A stretch of 64,000 bases of DNA. It comes from Paracyclopina nana. Taxonomy: Eukaryota; Arthropoda; Copepoda; Cyclopoida; Cyclopettidae. This document shows positions 45,982 to 59,000 of the stretch, piece after piece. Under the pieces are notes generated by a model that had not been told where the DNA came from, ran no database searches, and saw only the letters and a list, made by a program, of their open reading frames with translations. The translations under genes and the position numbers were made by a program. The stretch lies in assembly GCA_019096065.1 (NCBI GenBank), contig JAGUCH010000002.1, forward strand, positions 13,528,501-13,592,500, in the 5' to 3' direction. Position 1 is the stretch's first letter. Each line of letters begins with the position of its first letter.

Positions 45982-47037
45982 GTTAAGGTAGACAACATGT
46001 TTTTCCAATCCATGTTCGTTATGAATGCACATTAACTTACCTGGCCTTGTTATTTTGCTCTATTTTTTATTTTTCTGTGACATGTTTGCGTGTCCAAGAT
46101 ACAGATGCAAAATGACGAAAATGCTATTTTGCCGTCCGCGAGTGGTTCTAATGAATTTTTTCGGGTAGTTTCTCACCCTCAATGATTAAAGTAAACTAGT
46201 AAAAAGTTATCAAAGGTATTAAGCGGCATACAATCGGATCAAATTGGCAGTAGCATTGCTGTGTGTTCAACAAATGCTGTAGGCAATTAGATAAATAAAT
46301 ACTTTGCGTTAAAGTTCCAAAGCTATATCAACCTATGTAAACTTTCAGCCCCTCTATAAAATCGTAGCGCGCAATTGACGGCACTTATTAGCAGTGGTGA
46401 TCGAAATTAAGATTGACAAAGGTTTTCATCTAAAATTCCCTCTCAGATTTCCAATGAACTCCTTTAATTTTCACATTAACCTAAGTGGACAAAATTCCCC
46501 TTGACAAATATGCATTTATCTGCAAGCTCTTGGGAGTGATTTTAAAATCCTGGCCTAGCGCTTACTGAAACATATTTGCTCAGCTATTTTATTGGCTTAT
46601 TTTTTTAAATTGTTTACATATACGTATAAATAGATATTATTGGTGGTTTTGCTTTAAACAACCTTAGAAAAATAAAGTTGCAATAAAATGCAATGGGAAG
46701 CATTTGGCCAAAATGACTTCCAAATGGACCCTTGGGGCAAGAGCTTTCATAAAGTATGCATATTTTTGATAGGGACTTTTGTCTGGGTTAGTCTACCCCT
46801 CAAGTAATGTGTATCACCAAGCAAGATAAAGTTTCTTTTTTGGATGTGTTTGTAGTCGGAAATTACTTCAATTTGCGCTGCAACTGGCCTTCTGAATCGG
46901 TCAAGCTGATGATGATGCTGTCAGCCTAAACTTGTTTTTCGGAAAACTAGATGCTCGCAACGATTGAGTGAAACTTGTCCATCCTCAAGTAGTCTCGCTG
47001 ATGTTAATGATAGCAAGTTCCGCTCAACTCATCCAAA
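45982..47037. other. Intergenic stretch POLA2 to NPL
   Basis: About 1 kb, AT-rich, with several AATAAA hexamers and no open frame of note. It holds the POLA2 3' end and the NPL promoter/leader. Confidence 0.4.
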
Positions 47038-50000
47038 ATGGTACAATAACTCTATTTTTTAGTAAATGGTGATTCAATTAGTTGCATCTATTTGCAGGTA
47101 GATTTCGAGTTTTCCGGCCTTATGGCTGCCACGTTCGCCCCATTTGATTCAAATTGGTAATTATCATCTTGCATTACTGTAATCCTTTATTTGCGTGGCC
47201 TCACTTTTCTCCGAATAGCGAGCTAAACTTGGACCTTGTGGCTGACTATGCTGCCTTCTTGGCTAGAAATGGAGTAAAGGGAGTTTACGGTACAGTAGTT
47301 TGGATTGAAAACCAATATTTCAGGGAGTTTCATAATATAATTTGATTAAGTGAATGGAACTACTGGCGAAGGAGTGTTTTCCTTGACTGTTTCTGAGAGG
47401 ATTCAGCTAGCTGAAGCTTGGATGAAAGAAAAAGATACCATCCCTACTATCATAATCCAAGTTGGAGGTTGTGCATTTTTGGATGCTCAAAAGCTGGTAT
47501 ACTATTAAAAAAATAGGAAACCGCAAATTTGACTCACAACCTAAATATACTGCTCCTAATTCAGGCCGCGCATGCAGAGACCATTGGAGCTACTGCTATA
47601 GCAACTCTGCCCAATATGTTTCATAGCCCCAGGTCTGAGGAGGAACTGGTTAATTGGGTTGCAAACATTGCGAGTGCGGCTCCTAGTCTCCCAGTTTTGT
47701 ACTATCATTATCCAAAGCTATCTAGAGTGGAAAGTAATTCTAAAAAGCTTTTTGTTGCAATGCTTAATATCATTATATTATTATCTCCAAGTTCCTATGC
47801 CTGGATTTATGAAAGCTGCAGCCATAAAAATTCCCAATTTTGTGGGGCTGAAATTCACTTCAAGAGACTGCGGAGAAGCTGGGAGCTGCCTTCTGCTAAA
47901 AAGGCCAAATGGGAAACCTTTTCATTTTCTCTTTGGTAGTGATGAGGTAGACGAATTGGCAAATATTTTTACGCACTGTAAACCGAATTTCCTGGTGAGT
48001 AATTCACTTTGCCGGTTGATGATATACAGGAGCCACAGTAGAAGGTTTCGTGATTACAATAATAGAATGTTGCGTATATGGAGTTCGCGGTAAAAACACG
48101 GAAAATAAACAGTTCTTTACCCGCTTCAAAACAGACTACACGTCATTTATTTGGATTCTTTATAGAGTCTTGCAAAGGCCACGCCTGGCCTTTGTGAGGC
48201 CTTTTGTAGTCTTGTAGCGTCCTGAGGAGCTCGTGATAGTGCGAATGCTTCGGCTTGATCCACTGGACTTCGTGATAGTTCTTGGCATTCAAGGTGGATC
48301 TTTCTTGTCTCCAGAGACTTGGATTGATCTGTCCAACCTCAACAAATGGTGCCGCGACCCGGGATCTGGATGACCTGGGATCCTTGGACAGATCAATGAA
48401 AAAACCTAAGAAGACGAAAAAAGAGGCGGACGTAGCAAAAAGTCAGCCATCGCGATTTAGCAGCAGAAGGCGCAACATTCCGCCTCCAACTGACGACGAA
48501 ATCGCCCAACAAATCGCGGCCTCAGCGCAAATCTCTGTGGAGCAGCTCCACGAGAAATTGACAAAAGGCAAACGAGAGTCTATCATCCCGACCTTGGCGG
48601 CACTGACAGTCAGTGCCAAAAAGAGACAAAAAAGGCTGGCAACTCCACCCAAAATTGGAGACATCAACCCGCCTCCGGAAGTCATCATCACGGAGGAAGA
48701 AGACCTCAGCCCAGAAAGCCAGCCTTCCCCGAGGCTGATCCCACTCCCTTTCGGGGCCACAAAAGGAGGCTGGAAAGAGCCAAACGTCAACCAGCCAAAA
48801 GCCTCGGTGGCCGAGCCAACATCGACCGCCACCGCCACACCCACCAGTCGTATATCGCCCAATACCGTCATACGGGATTTCCTAGGAAGACTGGTTGACC
48901 CAACGAGTGGGACAAAAACCACTCCGCCTGACAACTCTGCAGAAATGGCGGCCAGACTAGAATCGTATGGCCAGACAGTGGAAACCGAGGACAGAGAATT
49001 GCAGCTTCATACAAATCGGCCTGGGGACACCACCCTTTACTTGACGCCGAGGCCAAATGAACCCAACCGCAACCAGATGGACCAGGGGCAGCCCCTGGAC
49101 TCACGCCCGAATAGTGCAGCCTCAGCGACCTCGTCAGGAGCCAGCTCATCGCACCCGCCATCGGTGTCAAGACACTCTGACGTCAACCTCTCTACCATGC
49201 GAGAACAACCCCGAGCAAGAGAGGTCATACTAGAGCACTGCAAGCAAGATGCCGAAAAGTTTGCGAGAGAGGCCATAGCGGCGATAAAAGACTCCTCCTA
49301 TAGGCCAAACAATCTCAGAGACTTGGGCGACAATGGAGCTCTAATTATAGACAAATTGAGGGAAGCAGCAAAACAATATGCCAACACGCTCCCCTCAGCC
49401 GCCGCGAGACAACTCATGACAGGAATTGAACAAGAGGTAACGTCATTGAGCTACTACGTAGCCAACCTGGATGAGGTGCGAGTGAAGATGATGACTGACC
49501 AGAGCCAAAATACTCAAGTCTCCTTGACCCAGCAAATGTCTAGAGAAATTATGAAGCTCAAGCAACTCGAAGCTCAAGAGAAAGAGGCTAGACAACGAAT
49601 CGAAGCCCAAGAAAAGGAAAGCAGAGACAAATTGCGGAAAGAGCAAGAAGAGTTGGACAAACAGAGAGCGCTGCTGCAACAAGAACAGCTGCGCTCCTTC
49701 AGCTTTCAACCTCCTTCTCAAGCTTCAGTACCAGCCACCACAATGGTGGCACTGCCATCATTCAACCTGCCCCCTTTGACCAGAAGTGGATCCATGGGAC
49801 ACATACCCGCTCACGTAGATGCCCACTCAGCCACCACGACTACGGCAACGGACCGAGGCAGACAGGATGCTTTGAACACCGCCTCAGCATTGTTGGCCTC
49901 ATCGACGTCACCTTTGTTCGCCCAGCCGAGGCCATCCCCGTCCTCCACCCCGGCAAGCCAACTGCCCAGCAGATCGACCTCCACCACTCCTTCAGAACAA

Positions 50001-53000
50001 ATACCTCAGAGGCAGCCTCTGAGGCAAAGTGCGATGGAAGTGCAGCTGTCAGAAATGGACAATAAATACATGGAGGTCAGAGTTCGACTGAGGGCCTCGA
50101 TAAGAGCCATGCTGGAAGCTATCAACTCTACCGCGTCAAGCCCCACATCGACACAAAGGTTAATAGAAGATTTCAAGGAAGCCCAAAATGAGAGGTCAAA
50201 GTTCTTAGCCACTTACCCATCGGCGGGAGCCTCACCCTTTATCAGCTCCTTGGACCAACCATTGGTCGTCTTAATCGAGGAAGCCCAGCTGGAAGCCAAC
50301 ACTTACGAGCAAAGCCTAGCTTTCGCAAGATCCGAAAACCAGCTGCTTCCAAACCAAGCAGCTGCCCAACACAGGGAGATGATCATCACCATAAAAGCTA
50401 TGGCAGCAAACCTCACTCGGGAAATTCGTGCAAAAAAGGACCACGCCTTCATCAGTGAGCTAGCCACACTTTTGCAGCAAAAGTTGAGGAGCATGGCTCA
50501 ACTAAGACAACAATTTCAACAATTGTGCTCGACCCAGCAAGACAAAAAAGAAGAACGTGAATCGCGAGAAGCAGCTCAACATGCCACTTCAGCTGCGAAC
50601 AAATACAATCAAGGCCAACCTCAACTCATAGTGGCTCAACCTTTCTTCGATGTCGACCTGAAAACTCCGGAGATATCGTGGACAAGCTCGGATGAGTCTG
50701 AAGATGCCGTTGCCCCTCCATCCAAAAGAGGGCCGTCTCGCCCTCCGCCCCCGAGAACAACCAATTTTTTCGATGCACCAGCTGACATGGACTTCTACCA
50801 GTCCACAGCCTCAAAACAAAGATCGCAGATGCGTGTTGCTGGCGGTGGAGGACCTCCACCAGACCGGGGGGGAAACAGCGATAGAAACGATGACTTTCAC
50901 AGAAGAAATCGAAACTCAAGAGGAAGAGGATTCCACAGCAACGGCTACCCCGGTAGAGGAAACGGGCCACCCGGACCTGGCCGGGGCCCTCCTCTCCCTT
51001 CAGGCCCTCCACCACCTCCGCCTCCGGGTGGACCGTCATCGCCGCCAGGCGGCGATGATAGCGACTACAGTGAAAGGCCAAGAAGACCTAGAAGACAAGC
51101 AGATGATGAAGACCAATGGGACACGGAAGAGCGGCCCAGAAGTGGAAGCTCCACCACGCCCAACCTATATCAAAATATCAAACTAAAGCCGCTGGATCTA
51201 CCTAGCTTCACTGGTCACACGCCTTCCGAGTACTTCGCGTTCAAGCACAACTTCAAGTTTTTGGTGCATGACAATCCAAATATCTCGGTGGCGGAGAAAT
51301 TCGGCAGATTATGTGAAAAAACCCAGGGTCCAGCTAGTCGCTCTTACAATTATTTGCCACGAACCGCCGCCAATTACCAAGTTGCCCTACAAAAACTCGA
51401 ACACCTCTACGGCAATGTTGAAAGACAAATCGACTACGCCTACAATACTCTCAAAGGATTAGATGTCATTGACAACTCAGACATCGAATCAATCTCTCAA
51501 GCTCAAGCAGCTGTGGGACAGCTAGCGGTGCAACTTCAACAAATACCCGGCACCAACTTGGCAAGCCATCATGGAAGAACAAGAAACACGCTGCAATTCA
51601 CATCAAAAGCGAGAGATGCCTTCAACCACTATTGCCAAGTCCTGAGTCCAAAAGGATTTACGTTCGAAATTTTCGATGCCTGGTGTGAAGCGCAGCTCAG
51701 CCAACTTTTCAACAACGACGCACCGAGCTCAAAGACGAAAAAGACAGCTCTCGCAACAGCACTTCAATCAGACGCCTCAGACTATGACAGTGAAGCTGAA
51801 CAAGTCACAGCCCTAACCACCGCAGCAGCTGCGGTGGACTCCACCCTTAAATGGTTCAAAAAATGCGCTGCGTGCTACGAAGTCCATTCATTGCTCAAGT
51901 GTCCGAAGTTCCAGACTTTGAGCGTCAACGATCGAAAAACGGTGGCAATACAATCAAGAGCGTGCTTCAGATGCCTACTGGGACAACACAGAGTCCAAAA
52001 CTGCGACAAAAAGTGGACTTGCAGGATTTGCAAATCAAACAAGCACAACGTGTTGATTTGTCCGGACTCGGTGGTCACAGCAGCAACAACACCTGAAACC
52101 AAACAAAAGGAAGAAGAAAAGATTACAACAGAAGAACTAATGACCTTCTTGAAGAACCTCGTGCAATCCAACAAGAAAGAAAATGCTACTGGGACAGTCC
52201 CAACCAATGTAGCTTTAGTCACAAATAAAACTTCTATGCTCTCGTATTTTGTTGCGCCCGCCAATCTTATCAATCCTAAAAGTGGAGAATTTGTCACCAT
52301 CAACGTCTTGATGGACACAGCGTGTGAAACGAACTTCATTACAAACAGAGTTGTTAAAGCCCTGAACTTGGAAGGAACAAATGCTCCGCAAATGATCCAA
52401 TCGCTCAATAGCAAAAAGCTCATGCCCTCGCAGAAAGTGGACGTCATTTTACAGTCCACGATCTCCCCTGATCAACAACTCATCACAGTCCATACAATGG
52501 ACAAAATAATTGACCATGTATCTTTGCCACCAATCACAGATCTAAAAAACAAATTCCCCACACTACAAAACATTGAATTCCCAAAGTTGCCAAATGACAA
52601 AATCGACATGCTGTTAGGAATCCAGAATTATGACTGGATCACGGACATCCGCCATCACAACCCAGGATTACCCTACGTTATAACCACCAAACTAGGAAAT
52701 GTAGTCTTATATGGCGAATCCCCGACAAAAAACCCCAACAAAGTCACCTCCTCGGCAGCCGAGAACGTGACGGGGGGGGAAGACAGCGAGGAGAAATCAC
52801 AACTCAAAACCTGCTACTTCACAACCATTGAGCACTCAACGCTTAATACACCAAGTGAGACTGTCTCACTATTAACGACGGTGCTAAAGCCACCCTCAGA
52901 AGACCCCATGAAGATGCTGGAAAACCTGTGGTCAATGGAAGCTATAGGTATTGGAGTGGAAGAAGAAAACGAAGAGTCGAAGCCAACTACAAAAGAAGAG

Positions 53001-56000
53001 GCTTACGCGTTAGGAATATTAGAAAAGGGAATCACGCAACTCCCCAACAAAAGATATAAGGTTCCAGTGATGTGGAAACCAGGAGAACCCACTCTAGCAT
53101 GCAATCTGAGGGAGGCCCAAAGAATGTCAGTCAAATTTGAAAAAAGGCTGGAAGAAAAGATGCCCGCAGCCTACGAAGCAGCTGACAAAGAAATACAGAT
53201 CAGCCTACAGAGTGGTTTCATTCGCAAGTTGGATCCGGACAAAGAAGACTTGAACAAGGGATTTTATCTACCTGGACTCACTGTGTCGAGGTTGGATAAA
53301 CCAAGCACCCCAGTTCGAGTGGTCTACGACTGCGCGAGAAGATTTGAACAGGGCCGCAGCCTGAACGATGCGATGCTGCCGGGGCCTAACTTGCTGAATG
53401 ATCTGTTGGACATTCTGCTGAGACTGCGGGAGAAGCCGATAATGGTGGGAGCAGATGTCAAAAAGATGTACCTCCAATTCACACTGATGGAGGAGGACCG
53501 ACCATACTTTAGGTTTATATGGAAGGGCGAATACTACGAATCAGTGTCGTTGGTGTTCGGAGCAGCATCATCACCCTGCATGGCACTGTTTGGGGTAAGA
53601 GAACACGCCAAGAAATATCTGAGCTCGCACCCCCTGGGAGCCCAAGCCATCATCCAGGACACTTATATGGATGATTTGCTGACAGGAGCTGAGTCAGAAG
53701 AACAAGCCCGACTGATTGTGGATCAGTGCAACTTTATCATGGCCGAGGCAAGTTTGCCATTGATGAAATGGGTCAGCAACCGAACCATACCGCTCCAAAA
53801 TCTAGAACCAGACAAGCTCAAAGCCCCCTCAGCTGCTGAGGGAGAAAAAACTTTGGGTATGGTGCTGGATCTTCAAGACGATGTGTTTAAGTTCGCCATT
53901 CCCGACTGGACGCCGTACTTAAATCAACCGGTCACGCTTCGCTCATTTGCGTCAGCCGCAGCTAAAATATACGACCCGCTGGGTTTCTTAGACCCGGTCA
54001 CACTGGGGCCGAGGCTGGCAATGCAGCAAATCTGCGCGCTAAAGACGGTGATGAACATTGAATGGGACACTCCACTAGACTCGATCGACAACACCGATTT
54101 ACAACTAGTAATTAAAGCCTGGAAGAAGTCGCTGGCATCATTAACCAGGCTATCAGAAGTGTCTTTTCCCCGGTGCATCAGGAGCCACAACCCCACCAAG
54201 ATGACATTAATAATATTCTCTGACGCATCCGACATGGCCTATGCTTGTGTGGCCTATTTAAAAGTAGAGTATGAAGACAGAGAACCTCAGTGCAATCTAC
54301 TCTTGTCTAAGAAGAGACTGGCTCCTCTTTCTGAGCGCCGATCAATTCCAGACCTTGAAATGATGGGAGCCACTCTCGGGGCTAGACTATCAAGAAGAGT
54401 TCGACGCCTGGGCTGGGACTTGGCGACCCTCCACTTCTTCACGGATTCAACATGCGTGTTGAGTTGGCTTGCAAAGTTGGGGAGAGCTTGGCAGACTTTC
54501 ATTGGTAACCGAGTCAGCCATATACACCGAATGACAAAAGGATTCGTGTGGCGACACGTCAGGTCGAAAGAGAATCCGGCAGATCTGCCCACGAAGGGCA
54601 TGACCGTGGAGGAGCTGAATGCCAGTAAGCTCTGGAGGCACGGACCAGACTGGCTATTGGGGCCGGAAGAAAGCTACCCACCTCCACAAACTTTCGTGGA
54701 AAGTGAAGAAGTGAAGGCTGCAGCTAGCGCCAACTTCCATACGGTGCTGACCACCTCCACTGTGGAGGTGGAGGCTGGAGTTGGCAATCAACATTTAAGC
54801 TTGAACCTGAGACACGTCGTCCCTGTGTGGGAAGCTGAGAAGAACAGAACTCTGCCCCCCTACTTTCAGGAAGGCAAGCTCAACTACAGAAAGAGAGTTC
54901 GTGTGTTAGGATGGATGATTCTGTATGCTTCCAAGTTAAAAGCCTTCGTAGCCAAAAACAAGAGGCTGCCAATCCAGACGGAGTACGACAGTTGGAGGGA
55001 AGAAAAGGAGAAAAAGCTGTCTCAACTGGAAACGTGTTCAACATGGCAAACTGAAAATGCGGCAAACGATGCTCCTATGGTGAAGGTCGCTGAAGCGAGG
55101 CTAGTGCTGAGGGAGCAACTGCAATATTATGAAGAAGAACTCATGCATTTGGTAAAAACTGGGCGTTTCCCTGAAAAGTCTAGACTGTCCGGCCTCAGAA
55201 TCGCTTTCGGAGAGCGAGGAGAATTGAGAACTCTGGGTCGCACGTCGGAATTAGCCATCCCAGGACTAGCTCGCGCCCGACTTATACTGCCCCCCACAGA
55301 GCTGGCCACAGCCATTTTGACGGCCCTCCATCGAGAGTCGGATCATGAAAGGGGATATAAATCCCTGCTGAACAGAGCAAGAGTGCGCTACTGGCCTCTG
55401 CAGTGTAACTCCATCGCCAAAAAGGTGGTTGAAGACTGCATCATCTGCCAAAAGAAAATGAGAGAGCCCCTGCAGCCGCAGATGGCCCCGCTGCCAAAAG
55501 ACGCTTTGACGTACAAGGATCTGCTACCTTTCAAGCACATCGCGATAGACTTTGCAGGGCCTTTCCCAGTCAGACTGGGAAGAGCTAACCTAAAAAGGCA
55601 TGTGCTTATAGTTGTATGCAGAGACACGCATGCCCTGCATGCAGAAGTGACCGAGTCCATGAAAACGGAACACGTGCACAACGCCTTGCAGAGAACAGTG
55701 GCTCTCAGAGGAGTGCCATATTCAATAAGGTCAGATAATGGACCTGGGCTGCCCAGCACGATGTCTGCACTATGGGGAGATGAACGCCATGAAGAGCTGC
55801 TTCGGCAACTGGACCATCTGGACTGGAATTACCTCCGAAAGTGGTCGATCGATGCGGGCGTAAAAAACTGGTCTTTTTCTCCCCCTTACGGCCCCCACTT
55901 CAACGGGATCGCCGAATCGGGGGTCCGACTGTGGAAAAAATACTACTACAAGCTGTACCGGCACTATACTTTCTCGTTAGACGAGTTCACCACTCTGACT

Positions 56001-59000
56001 GCAAAAGCAGTAGCGCTAGTCAATTCCAGACCAGTGGGGGAGATCAGAGGGGAGATTTTGACTCCAGCTCATTTTTTAAGCCAAGGGCCGCCGGGAGAGC
56101 TGCTACCGGTGGTCTACCCAAAAGACATAGACAGAGCAGCCATTCGATTTGGCATCATAGACAAATTTCTACAGGAACTGTGGGCCGAGTGGTTACCACA
56201 GGTGCTTTTCCAAGTGCACAGGTTGCCAAAATGGAGGCTTTTCAAAGAAGAGCTAAAAGAAGGGCAGTTCGTGCTGGTCGTGGACGCGAAGGAAAGAAGA
56301 TGCGATTGGCGGTACGCAAAAGTGATGAAAGTGATACGTGGTGCCGATGGGGTTCCACGAAGAGCCGAAATACAGGTGGCTCCCCCAGGGAAACCAAAGC
56401 ACATATTAACACGGCCGATCACCAACCTAGTGCCGCTCGAACTGTTCGAGGAAGATTTTGCTTCCAACAGAGTGGACCCGCCTTCAGCGGAGATAGAGCT
56501 ACAGGTGATCAAAGAGATCATCAGCACGCCGGACCACATTGTGAAGCAGAAAAAGAAAGCCGAAGAAAAAGCCAAGGCCTGGGTAGCAAAAACGCATGCC
56601 ATAAAACCAGTCAACGCTACCCACAACAAGAAACAAAAATATCGAGACACCATAAAAGACAAGACTTTGCCGCTCCAAGTAAAAACAAGAGCTCAGCTGA
56701 AAAGAGAGCAACAATCCGCTTCTCGCGTGGCTCTAATAACTCATCTAGCTACCAAGCTGGAGAGCAACTGTGCGACGGCATAAAGTTCATTCACCTCGGA
56801 TGGTCTTTGACAGGTGAAGCGCAGATAAGTTTGACAGTTGACAAGGTCAACAAACGCAACACTCACGCCTACGACGCATTCATGAAATTCTCGAAGATTC
56901 CGTATCATCAGCCAATCAGCGCTCGGCATCACCCACGCGGCAAGGCAAGCGGAAAATGCAGGAGCCAATCCCGCTCGCAGAAAGTGAAAAGGACGAGGAA
57001 CAACAACGGTGATTGGCTAACGAGCGCGCTACCTGCCGCCCGCGTGGCAGGCCATTGGTCAATACTCGCCGAGAAGAGGACGCGACGAAAACGTAAACAG
57101 TCAGCTGCCAGACCTCATCCTGTTCACATGTGTTTCTACACAACAACATCAGTCACGCCACGCTGGCAAATAGTGCTGAGGAACAAAGGACTGTCCTTTT
57201 TTCTCACCATGAGCCCACCTCCCAGTGACTCGAGCGGCAGCCGCTCGAAAAAGAGGTATAGTAACAGTGATTCGAGACTCGCAAAGCGAGCAAGGACCGA
57301 GCCGTCATCTGTCTTAGTGGAAATAGCTCTTAATGCTCATAATTCTGACCGCAGGGTAGTTTTTGACGAATCCGCAGCGCCGGCGGACGGACCAGGGCTT
57401 CGCAGTCATCGTCGAGTTCACCCAGGGAATGCAGCCGCTCAGCAAAGTGCCAACGAGCTAGCGAAAGCCAGAGGCTCAAAAGCAGCCGAAGAAAACTACA
57501 TTCACAACGACGCCATTTGGGAAAGCGACCCCCCAATAGTGGACTACCACAAAGAAGCACGCCCCGAACCAAGATCAGCAAGAGAGGTCCAACTCGCCAT
57601 GGTGGCATCAAGATTCGCTGAGCAATTCGGCTTCCTGCGAGCTTGGTACGTGGAGGAACTCCGTAAGCTCGACTACATTGTGCTGGCGCTAGTGTACGCC
57701 GATCCGCGGCAGGCCATTTTGGGAACAAATTTGGACTTTGGTGATCCTGTAGCGGGAGATCGTCGCAGCCTGGCCGAGAGAATGAACGGCAGGTTGTCTT
57801 GTTTGCAGCAGGACGCTCTGCGCTGTGGAGCCATCGCCGAGGGTGCGCCTGTGCTGCGTGTCATGCTACAATGCCATCCGTCGCTGCTCGCTCGATATTC
57901 TCAAAGCTTGGCAGTGATTGGAACGCCGTTCAACCCGCCGCCACCTTCACAAGATCAGCGACACAATGGGGCTGTGTCTTTACAGACATATTCAGCGTTG
58001 TTCAACATTGTCGCCTGCCAAAGACACAAATACTTGGTCAAGCGTGACTCCAGCTCTCGCCTGGAACAGTTCCAGGCGACTGAAATGGACCTCAGAATGC
58101 TGCTGGCCCAGTTTCCATCTCAGGACGCTGGTAAGCTCAAAGAGTGGCTGCTGGACGCCACCGAGGGAGTATATGGTCCCGATCCAGTGCTTGCCGAAAT
58201 TGCCTTCAATGCCCCAGAAGAAACGCAAGGCCTAGACCCGTTAATAGCGCCACCAAAGGCAACATCGAACAAGCGAGAATACCACACGGATTGTCCTCTC
58301 GCTTTGGCGGCCATTGCGGGAAAAGAACCGTCCGAGCCATGTCTCTATCCATTTTGCGCACTGATGCATCCGCTAAGTCAACCTCTACCAGTGCCCATCC
58401 CTCACGGGAGTCAAGAGCCAAAGCAGCTCAAATATTATCCGCTGTCGAGTGCTCGTGTCGACGGAAGAGCCAGTACGGGCCCCTTTAATTTAATGGAGCA
58501 TGGAGCGAGGTGCATAATCATCTATTCGCACCCCGCCCAATGGGACGACATCCAACGAACATTGACGGAGGAAGATTTCTTCACAACCATTGCGAGCACC
58601 AGATTCATGTCAATACACACGACGGGTTGGCAAAACGCTGCCTACCGAAAAGCTGGCTTCAAGACACAACAACCACCCAAGGAGTCGTTCACCGTGCTCT
58701 CCATGGCATCCAATAATGGAGTGGTCCTAGCCATCAAAGTGCTCTCGGGCGGCCTCGGAGAAAAAATCGTCGGAGTCCCAGTCCCGCCAAAGATAGTCAA
58801 AATGCTAGAAAGTGAAACGGTGCGAAAATACCAATTCAACGTGCTCTATGATAGGAGATGCCTCAATAGTTTGAATATCCAAGTGAAAGCCCTTTGCGAT
58901 GCCACGAACAGGGCAGCATTTGCCTTCCCCCAGCCGCTGGAGAAGTTTACAAATATAAAAACAGGGGCCGAATTTGTCGCCACTCAGCTGGGTTTGCCGA

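Noticed and set aside
55841-57208. Extending the BEL/Pao third gene back to the start of its open frame
   Set aside because: The stretch overlaps integrase coding sequence and has no clear start; the ATG at 57209 was preferred.
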